A DNA stretch of 16,008 nucleotides, taken from positions 12,916-28,923 of the forward strand of contig RWJK01001944.1 in the NCBI GenBank assembly GCA_004335835.1. The letters run 5' to 3'. Shown here piece by piece: positions 1-8,423 of this stretch (position 1 is the stretch's first letter; each line of letters opens with the position of its first letter). The notes beneath the pieces were generated by a model. It was not told where the DNA came from, made no database searches, and saw nothing but the letters and a program-made list of their open reading frames with translations. Source of the stretch: Scenedesmus sp. ARA3 (taxonomy: Eukaryota; Chlorophyta; Chlorophyceae; Sphaeropleales; Scenedesmaceae). The translations under genes were made by a program, and so were the position numbers.

Positions 1-1285
1 GTTGAAAGCTTGACATTTATATGTAGGCCACTTGTTCGCTACGTTTGTACCATGCCCAGCTGGTAACAACACGTGCTGCACCCTCACGAGTCGGCATGCT
101 TGAATCGATACCGTATTGTGGCTGTGTGTGAGTCTGAACACACGGAACTACAAATCAGTAGATGCAGCCTGCACAGTGCCAGTACAGGAGAATACATGCT
201 TGCATGCAGTACTGCTGTACCGTACAGCAAGTGCAGTGCCTTGAGTGCAGGCACTGCATTTGCTGCTCATCACTTAATAGATGCTGAGAGAACCACCCTG
301 AAGAAACAGCATCCCATAGATACGTTTGAATGTTTCAAACAGTTACAAGTAATCTAGTTTGAGCACTCTGTGCATTGCTGTTGTTGTGTTATGCGCATAT
401 TACACCATCGCAAGCTTGCTTAAACCTGCCTCATTGCCCAGTGCACTCTTCAGTCATAACTATGCAGGCGCAGTCGCAGCTGCAAGGCTTGTTTATCACG
501 CAACATATGCGTGGGCACAGCGTGCCTGCTTTTTCTTGTTTGGTAAATGCGTTGCATGTATGCTTTGCCGGCATGTGCACAGCTTGCTAATATGGCAACA
601 TGCTGCTGCAGCTGCCATTGCGGAGGTACAGCTCACTCGATGCTGAGTCAGACCGCGTGCTACAAACTATTTCGCGCAAAACCCACCACTAATCATCGTC
701 ATGTTACTCAATAAGCCATAGCAACCACCAGGGATATGTCATATCTGAAATGACATCCATGCATCACTATGTCACCATGTCTGCCCTGCAAGCTGCACCT
801 GGGCAGCCACTAAGGCCTGCTGCAAGACAGCAGCAGCAGGTCCCGACCCAGCTGTCAGTGCTGGTCACACTCAGCGCGCTGCTGCTGACACAACTTCACG
901 CTAACACAGAGTCATGCTAACACGCAGTGGTCATACCACACAGTGACGCTAACACCCAAAAGCCAATGCCACGCCTACTGCAGCCATGTGCAGCGCTACC
1001 CAAACCTTTTGAAGCCAGGCTCCACCCTAGCCACCTATGGACGGTCTTTTTCAGCTTACCTAATCCAAAACAGCACGCTGATTCTGCTTATGTCAATATC
1101 TGCAGACAAGGAATGTCCTACAACATGATACGCTACACGACACACACTACATGTGCCAGAGCCAAGAAGCGCCGATACTTGGCGCAAAGCTGAAACCACA
1201 GACAATATCGCCAACACCCACACACCACACCCTACTCAAACCTTTCGACCACAGCACGGCTATGACCTTGATGGTGCAAGCCCCT
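1..1285. other. no recognisable gene
   Basis: I see no convincing coding region. The short open frames here have no recognisable motif, no consistent codon pattern and no clear splice structure. The stretch contains a palindrome cluster near 195-258, three spaced copies of CGCTAACAC-like sequence between about 898 and 955, and a small CAG run near 828. It may be intergenic DNA or an intron of a gene outside the window. Confidence 0.5.
213..258. repeat. pair of short inverted repeats
   Basis: TGCTGTAC at 213-220 pairs with GTACAGCA at 222-229 across a single base. TGCAGTGCC at 232-240 pairs with GGCACTGCA at 250-258 around a nine-base loop. These are two adjacent perfect stems. No gene boundary supports a role as a terminator or an RNA. 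Confidence 0.5.
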
Positions 1286-1343
1286 TATGAAGACAAATTC
1301 AAACTGAAATATGGTACGAAGACAAATTCAAACTGAAATATGG
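1286..1343. repeat. 29-bp tandem direct repeat, two copies
   Basis: Units 1286-1314 and 1315-1343 are identical except for one T/C difference at their third base. The unit has no recognisable coding meaning. It looks like a recent local duplication. Confidence 0.85.
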
Positions 1344-1763
1344 TTGGAAGGATCCTTCTACTGTTCATTCAACACTTCCAGTCGGCAGTACGCCTGCCTG
1401 GCAGCTGCTGTAGAAGTGCTGCTGCTGCTGCTGCTGTTGCTGCTTCTGCTGCAGATTTGGCTGCTGCTGCACACACTGCTGCCTTGCTTGATGGTGAGCA
1501 TCGCAACGGCTTCACCAGCCTAAAGGCGCAAGGCGTCATCAGACCTGCAGTCAAGACAGCGCAACGTGGCACAAACACATTTGGTCAGTCAAGTCACTGA
1601 AAATAGCCAGATTGTGTTGTTGTGAGATCCCTTGGTGTTGTGGAAAAGTAGTGTATGTAGGGCTTGCTGTGCCAAAAAATAGCATCGATAGAATCCATGT
1701 GGCGAGTGGTTTCATATGTGTTGGTCATATGTGTTGACTTCAGTTTGCTGCAGGCAGTCGCAT
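1344..1763. other. no recognisable gene; CTG-rich patch
   Basis: An imperfect CTG patch lies at about 1417-1480. It gives Ala-rich translations on both strands, so composition cannot decide a strand. A GATG/GTGAGC donor-like site on the plus strand near 1491-1497 is the only hint of an exon. I do not call a gene. Confidence 0.4.
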
Positions 1764-1768
1764 TTACA
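1764..1768 (-). terminator. candidate poly(A) signal TGTAA
   Basis: The minus strand reads TGTAA here, the usual poly(A) signal of volvocine and related green algae. It is the first copy I find downstream of the stop at 2203-2201 of the large membrane-protein gene, giving a 3' UTR of roughly 430 bases. The motif is short, so chance occurrence is possible. Confidence 0.3.
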
Positions 1769-1771
1769 TGA

Positions 1772-1897
1772 AACCCTGGACACCTTATTATCAACCCTGG
1801 ACGCCTGATCAAAAACTTTGGCCACAAGATCTACAACCCTTGACACCCGATCAACAAACCTGGACACTCGTTCACACACTTTGACCAGCCAAAACCA
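1772..1897. repeat. 21-bp minisatellite, about six units
   Basis: Units start at 1772, 1793, 1814, 1835, 1856 and 1877. Most begin AACCCTGGACACC and end with a GATCAA-like core. The exact 21-base spacing keeps a minus-strand frame open, producing a false coding appearance (SRVDNKVSRV-like). Related units occur in the last intron of the upstream gene at 2346-2418. Confidence 0.8.
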
Positions 1898-2200
1898 ACA
1901 ACACTGGACAGCCAGACGTACACCATGAACCCTCGGCACCTGGCCAACCCAGCCCATGACCTTAACCTTAACCTTGACCCACCATCGGCAGCTGCCCCTG
2001 GTCGGCAACGCTGAAACAAAGCACCCAAATCAGAACGACACCCCAAAACCGGAAACCCTGCACTGGTCACAATGTAGGGTGTGCATTTTGTTTTGCGGTG
2101 CTCACTCTCCTATCCGGTCTCAGACCTTGTGTTCAACATGTTGTAGCTCATACCATTCAAGATGGTGTCAGGACCCACATGTAACTATCCTCTCTCAATA

Positions 2201-2311
2201 TCAGCCCACCTTGAACGCGCACGTCCTGCCCTCCTCCTGGCTCCAGAACCGCCGAAAGGCATCCGGCGAGGTGTTGTCCACAGTCGGATTTGCAACACAC
2301 GCCGGCGCATC
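2201..2311 (-). CDS. exon 4: duplicated C-x25-C exon with stop
   Basis: Acceptor AG at 2313-2312, then 34 codons nearly identical to the end of exon 3, then Val-Gly and TGA at 2203-2201. The donor-equivalent position reads GTGGGCTGA instead of GTGGGTGCA, so reading through it gives an immediate stop. The 138-base intron before it has no stop in frame and could instead be translated, but its content is minisatellite-derived. Splicing onward to exons further downstream cannot be excluded. Confidence 0.45.
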   Translation of the reverse strand, partial: DAPACVANPTVDNTSPDAFRRFWSQEEGRTCAFKVG

Positions 2312-4370
2312 CTCCATCCTCCATCCAACCATCAGGTACAGAACATACCCTGGACACCCCAAAGCCCCGATCAAAGAACCCTGGACATTGCACCAATAAC
2401 CATGGACAGTGATCAACCAATCAATAGCTGATGTAAACCCTGCACCCACCTTGAACGCGCACGTCCTGCCCTCCTCCTGGCTCCAGAACCGCCCAAAGGC
2501 ATCCGGCGAGGTGTTGTCCACAGTCGGATTTGCAACACACGCCGGCGCATCTTCCCATAGCATCGGCTGCATCTCGATCGGCAGCTGCCCAGTTCGAACC
2601 ACAGTCGGCTTAATTCCGCGCCAGGAGCAGCTTTTTGCCTTTTGCCAGCCCCAGAGATTCCCTCCTTCATCCATAAGGCTCGTCTCGCCATTTGGAATGC
2701 CCTTGCAGACGCCCGCAGTGCCCCACGACAGTTTCGATTCGCGCGCCGAGCGCTCGGCAGCAGCAGCAGCAGTTACGCTGTCGAGCTGCCGGAAGAGGCA
2801 GCTGGTCCCTTTCATCCAGCCCCACAAACGGCCCTGTGCGTCAGATAAGCTGTTGGTTGCTGTGGGCGGGAAAAGGCAGCTGGGCGCTGAGCTGTACCGC
2901 GAAGCGTCCAAGAGCTCCGCTGGGAAAACTTCAGGAAGAGGTTCCTCCAGGGCATGATCTGAAGTTCGCGGTGAAGTTTCTGCAGGCGCTGGGGTGACGT
3001 CATCTTGGGCTGGGGTGACGTCATCGGCGGCAGGGATGACGGCGTCTGCTGCTGGGGCGTCATCGGAGGCGGGGATTACGACATCACCCGTAGCTGTGTC
3101 AGCAGTTGCCGTTGCTGGTGCTGATTGAGATGATGCACTGCCAGAGCTTGAAAGTTCAGCGGGCTCACTGATGCTGCTGCTGCTCCTGCTGTCAGGCGCA
3201 GCAGCTGCTGCTGCATCAGCTAATGGCTGCAACTCATCAGCATCCCCATGCTGACCATCACCAGCAGTGCCCCCAGGTGGTGCTGCAGGCTGCCTAACTG
3301 CCGTTGTAGCATTGGCAGACTTGGCAGCAGCTGGCGTGTCAGCTGGCACTGCTGCTGCCTTCTGCACGTCACCAGCTGTATCTGCTGCTGCTGGTGCTGC
3401 TGCTACTGGAGTTGGCAGTGGGACATCTGCTGCTTGCGCTGCTTTTGCTGCTGCTGCTGCTGCTGCATTTGGGTTGGTGAACATGTTGGTGAGTGAGGCC
3501 AGCATGTCAGCAGCACCATCTGCCAGAGCTGAGTCATCGCTAGCAGACGCAGGTGCTGCTGCTGCTGCTGCTGCTGCTGGAGCTGCTGCTGCTTCTGCTG
3601 CTGCTGGAGCTGCTGGTGCTGCTGGCACCGGCAGCTGAGTTGCTGTTGCTGGTGCAGGTGCAGGTGGCGTTTCAGCAGCCGGTTGTGGAGCACTGCTGGC
3701 AGCAGCGGCTGCAGGAGGTGCTACTGCACGAGGCACTGCTAGCTGGTCAGCTGGTGGCTCATCCGCTGCTACACTTCCAGTGCCGCTGCTGCTGCTGCTG
3801 CCGCCGCCGCTGTTGCTGCTGCTGCTGCTGCTGTGGAAGACCTTGTCGCCTTCTGATCTTGGATCAGCCTTTGCAGTTGCAGGTGCCGCTGCTGCTGCTG
3901 CAGTCAGAGCTGGCATAGGCATCACTTCAGCTTCATCTGCTGCTGCTGCATTCTGTCCAGGCTTCTTCGCTGGCTTGCCGGTGCCCGCAGCTGCTGCTGC
4001 CACTGCTGCTGCCGCCGCTGCTGCCGGGTCTTGCGTGGGGGTGGGGTTGCTGCTGTTGTTACCGCGGGCCAAGGCGCTACTTGAACCATCTCCCCCCGGG
4101 GACAGTTCTGGCGCTTGGCCCTGTATGGTAAAAGTTGCAGCCTGATTTGGGTTTGGGGTTTTGGTGGACTGCCAAGACAGCCAGACATTTGTCACCGGCT
4201 GCTTGGCGTCACCCGATCCGCCGTCGGGTGACACAGCAGCAGCAGTAGTGCTGCTGCTGCTGCTGCTGCTGGGTGGCGTAACTACTGGGTGCTTTGGCAG
4301 CGGGAACGGCGCATAGGGCCGCAAGACTTCCTCAGTGCTGCCAGCTGGTGCCTTGTACCCTGAACCTTGC

Positions 4371-4420
<50 letters not shown>

Positions 4421-5093
4421 ACTGGGCTTCTTGCCTGATGATGGCGGTTTATTCTGATCCTTATCTTTGGATTTGACTTTGCTTTTGTCCTTGTTTGGTG
4501 GAGGATCCGGCCACACTGCAGGCCAAGCGTCATCTGGCCAATCTGCTGCATGAGGTTTACCAGCTGCTGCTGCTGCTGCTGCTGGTGATGCTGTTGCTGG
4601 GTTAGGCGGCGGTGCAGCTTTGCGCATGCGCTGCTCATTGGGATCTGCTGCTGCTATTGCTGCTGCAGGAGGTTTCACTGTTGCTAGCGCCGGCGCTGCA
4701 GGCTTTCCTGCTGCTGCTGAGGCTGCTGCAGCAGCAGCAGGTGTCACCTTCTGAGCCTGCTGCTGAGCCTGAGCAGTTACTGGTGTCTTTGGTGCTGCTG
4801 CTTCTGCTGCTGGCGGCGGCTGCATTGCCAGATGTACATCCTGTTCTGCTGCTGCTGCTGCTGCTTCCACCTCACCCGGGCTCAAGTAGTAGTCGTGCAC
4901 CTGGGAGGCACTTCGTACCGCCGAAATTTGCACTCCCAGAAGTTCACTGAGAGATTCCTGCAGGATGCCCTGTGAATTCGACTCGACGCTGCTGACGACG
5001 CGCGAGCGCTGCGCGGAGTTCGCGGCGAGCTGCTCCGACGACGCGGCAATGCTGAAGCGCGTAGAGATCTCGACAAGAGGAACTGCTGGTGAC

Positions 5094-5129
<36 letters not shown>

Positions 5130-5243
5130 GGTTTGGCTGCAGGGTTTCGAGCAGCAGCAGCGCCAGTCAGCGTTGCTGCTGCATTGATTCCTGCCAGCAC
5201 AGCAGAATCGTTCACAGCCAGCAGCAGCCGGCTGGGTTGCACT

Positions 5244-5276
<33 letters not shown>

Positions 5277-7333
5277 GGTGCTCCTGTCATGATGGTGCCG
5301 TTGCAGGTGACTGTTCCTACCCGGAAGTCACCAACTGGTATGTTGAGGGCTTCCGAGTAGGCGTCTGCAAAGGTGAGCCGGTACGTATCAAGCCTCTGCA
5401 ATGCATAAAAAGCATGCACAAATCCTCAGGTGATGTTACATGCCAGTCATTTATGAGTAAGCGTCTGCAAAGATCAGCCAGTACGTATACAGCCTCTGCA
5501 GTGCAATCCGGAAAGCAGCGTTGGCAGAACTGAAGTTTATGTACTACGTCTGGTATGTTCAGGTCTTCCGAGTAGGCGTCTGCAAAGGTCAGCCGGTACG
5601 CATCCAGCCTCTGCAGTGCATCAAAGGCAGGAAGGTAGACACAAGTTCAGAAGTCCTTGCAGCATTTGTTCATGCACAAGTAGCGTCTGCAAAGGTCAGC
5701 CGGTACGCATCCAGCCTCTGCAATGTACAAGACGATGCGCGGAGGCTGCCATGATCTGACACTTCCAAGTGATGTTTGAGTGAGCGTCTGCAAAGGTCAG
5801 CCGGTACGCATCCAGCCTCTGCAGTGCAGTCAGGAAAGCAGCGTTGGCAGAACTGAGGTGCATGTATCTTTGTTAGGAACCTGAGGGCTTCAGAGTAGGC
5901 TTCTGCAAAGGTGAGCCGGTACGCATCCTGTCCCTGCAGTGCCAATGAGGCAACATTGGGCGCAGCGGCTGGCCCACCACCCCGCCAGCCGCCGCGCTGT
6001 GCCACGCCCAGGCCTCAAACCACTGCTGCTGCATCGTATGCCTGAAAGCAGAATCAACAAAACGTTCGACAACCACATAAGCATACTGGTAGTGTCAAAA
6101 ACGAAACGAACGAAATCAACGAACAAAATCAACACAAGCTTTCTCACCTCTCTGCTGCCAAACCAGGCGTCACAGCTTCGCTGCTGCCGTGCAGGCACCG
6201 CCAGAGCCACCTCAAACATCAGAGGCTGGCCCACCACCCCACCAGCCGCCGCGCTGTGCCTGTCCTGCTTCCGCAGCCACGCCCAGGCCCCTAAACCGCC
6301 GCCGACTAACACCGTTACTAACAGCAGCGGCAGCAGCACACACAGCATGTACTTGGTGCGGCTGGTGCGCTGCCAGAAGCGGGAAGCCTCTTTTTTAAAA
6401 AGGGTCTGGCTGACTGGGCGGGCCGGGATCAGCCGCGAGTGCTGCTGCAGCTGCTTGCTGCTGCTGCTGCTGCTGCTGCTGTCGCTGCCGGCGCTGTTCA
6501 GCACGCTGCTGTGCTTCAGCAGGGGTGCTTCCTCTAGGCCGCTGCTGCCCTTCTTTTGCTGCTGCTGCTGCTGCTGCTGCTGCTTTTTGCTCAGTACAGC
6601 TGCTGCCACTGCTCCTACTGGTGCTGCCACCACAGTAGCAGCATTTGCAGCTGATCCTTCTGCTGCTGATGCTGCTGCTGAGTCATCTGCTGTCCCCTGC
6701 CTGCCAAACATGCGAGACAGCACAGACAAGCCGCCGGAAGAGCTCCTCATGACTTTGTCTGACACCGCATTTGAATTTAAATTCGAATTTCCGGATGGCG
6801 GCATCTTCAGGCGGGACAGTGACAGCCCTAGATCAAGCTCCGCTGCGTTGCTGCCAGCAGCAGCAGCAGCAGCAGGGGGAGGAGGCGTGAGGCTGCTGCT
6901 GAACTTCCCACGCGGCATGCCTGAAGGAATCTTCCAACTTGCAGGCGATGCCGGTTCAACTTCAGATGAAAGGGCGGAGCTGTTATCTGACGGCTGGCCT
7001 TCTAGCAGCGCTGATGTCAGCCTGACATGCTGCTGCTGCTGCTGCTGCTGATCTGGCTGGTGCTGCTGCTGCTGCACCTCTTTCAGGTGCGCCGCGGCAG
7101 CAGCCACGCGCTGCATGCGCAGCTGCTGCAGCTGCTGCAGCGGAGGATGCCGCTGCTGCTTGCGTGCTGGCGAGCCGTCGCCGCTGCTGCTGCTGCTGCT
7201 GCTGCTGTCATAGCTGCTGCTGCTGCCCTGCTCCTGCAGCCGCTGCTGGGCATCACTCAGTGCAGCTGGCTGCGGCGAAGCTTGCTGCTGCTGCTGCTGC
7301 TGCTGCCGCTGCTTCTGAGCCGGTGCTTGCTGC

Positions 7334-7365
<32 letters not shown>

Positions 7366-7457
7366 TGCCTTGGCTTCTGCTGACTGTGCCACTAGAGCCT
7401 GCACCCACGACACGGTGCCGCCGACGCTGACAATGCGCTCCCGGCGCATCTGCGGCA

Positions 7458-7489
<32 letters not shown>

Positions 7490-7756
7490 AATGGGTTACG
7501 ACCCTGTGCCAGCTGCTGCTGCTGCTGCTGCTGCTGCAATGGGTTGTGACCTGCCGCCAGCTGCTGCTGCTGCTGCTGCCTCTGGCAAGCTAGTGCACAG
7601 ATGTCAGAGTCCATGAGCTCATGAGGCAGCTCCTCACTCTTTTGCCTGCCAGCCAGCTTCTCACTCTTCTGCCTGCCAGCCAGCTCCTCACTCTTCTGCC
7701 TGCCTGCAGCTGAGAGCCGCTGCAAGTCTGCCGGGGCGGCACCCCCAGGCTTGAGC

Positions 7757-7791
<35 letters not shown>

Positions 7792-7877
7792 GGCATGGGA
7801 TCGAGCCGCATTCGCTGCAGCTTCTGAGCGCGCTGCTGCCGCCGCTGCTGCGGCTGCTGTAGCAAGACTCACCTCAC

Positions 7878-7909
<32 letters not shown>

Positions 7910-7920
7910 GGAGGCTTCCT

Positions 7921-7959
<39 letters not shown>

Positions 7960-8374
7960 GTAGCCGCCAGCACTGGACTTTTTCCTGCCTGCCATGCTGT
8001 TGCAGCGGCTGTTCGGGGCGCTGCAATCTGCCAGAAAGAACCCATCAAGGTTCAGTGAAGCAGACGAAGTGGCAGATGATGCCGAGCCTGCTGCTGCTGC
8101 TGCTGCTGCTGCTGGCGGCTGGTTGTGCACGAGCGACGCCACTGGGCTCTCCGGATCTGAGTCATCATAAAGTAACATGTTATGTAACGTCAAGCCCCCA
8201 TTGTTATAGCGCCCCTCGAGCCGAGCCTGATCTGCTAGATCAGCAGCAGCAGGCAGCCCTGCTAGGTCTGCTGCTGCCAATGCTGCTGCCGATTGCTCTG
8301 AGGCTGCTGCTGCTGCTGCAGATGCCCGGAAAGCAGCCTCAGATAAGGCACACCCCACTTCTGAAGGGTGCCTG

Positions 8375-8423
<49 letters not shown>

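Larger units (their letters stand above)
5297..6219 (-). other. SEA-like fold split by an intron
   Basis: The first half (LMFEVALAVPARQQR to SRE) ends exon 2 and the second half (RLDTYRLTFADAYSEALNIP to TVTCNG) begins exon 3. The order strand, loop, helix F-x-x-A-x-x-x-AL-x-[IV]P, strand is typical of SEA-like modules common in surface proteins of green algae. The assignment is by pattern only. The intron between the halves carries five truncated copies of the second half. Confidence 0.45.

Noticed and set aside
359..646. Plus-strand 95-codon hydrophobic frame
   Set aside because: It has no ATG start, overlaps another frame equally long in part, and shows no motif or splice context.
1340..1600. 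Ala-rich frames on both strands near a CTG patch
   Set aside because: Either strand reads Ala-rich because of the CTG/CAG patch; a single donor-like GTGAGC is not enough to call an exon.
1958..1980. CCTTAA repeats resembling telomere sequence
   Set aside because: Only about three units, and not the TTTAGGG or TTTTAGGG type expected in green algae.
1712..2070. Minus-strand frames with repeated SRV-x-D motifs
   Set aside because: The frame is kept open by the 21-bp minisatellite; no acceptor or conserved domain supports coding.
2312..2449. In-frame translation of the 138-base segment between the duplicated Cys exons
   Set aside because: It is open and a multiple of three, but it is bounded by AAG/GTGGGT and an AG acceptor and is made partly of minisatellite; intron is the better reading, not proven.
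5361..5938. Regularly spaced direct repeats resembling a CRISPR array
   Set aside because: The repeats are copies of an exon head, spacers are themselves related in a three-copy pattern, and the genome is eukaryotic.
5939..7051. Long plus-strand open frame opposite the membrane-span exon
   Set aside because: It is an antisense shadow of a CAG-rich coding exon: Leu/Cys/Ala runs from CTG read in other frames, no domain, and it crosses the minus-strand splice sites.
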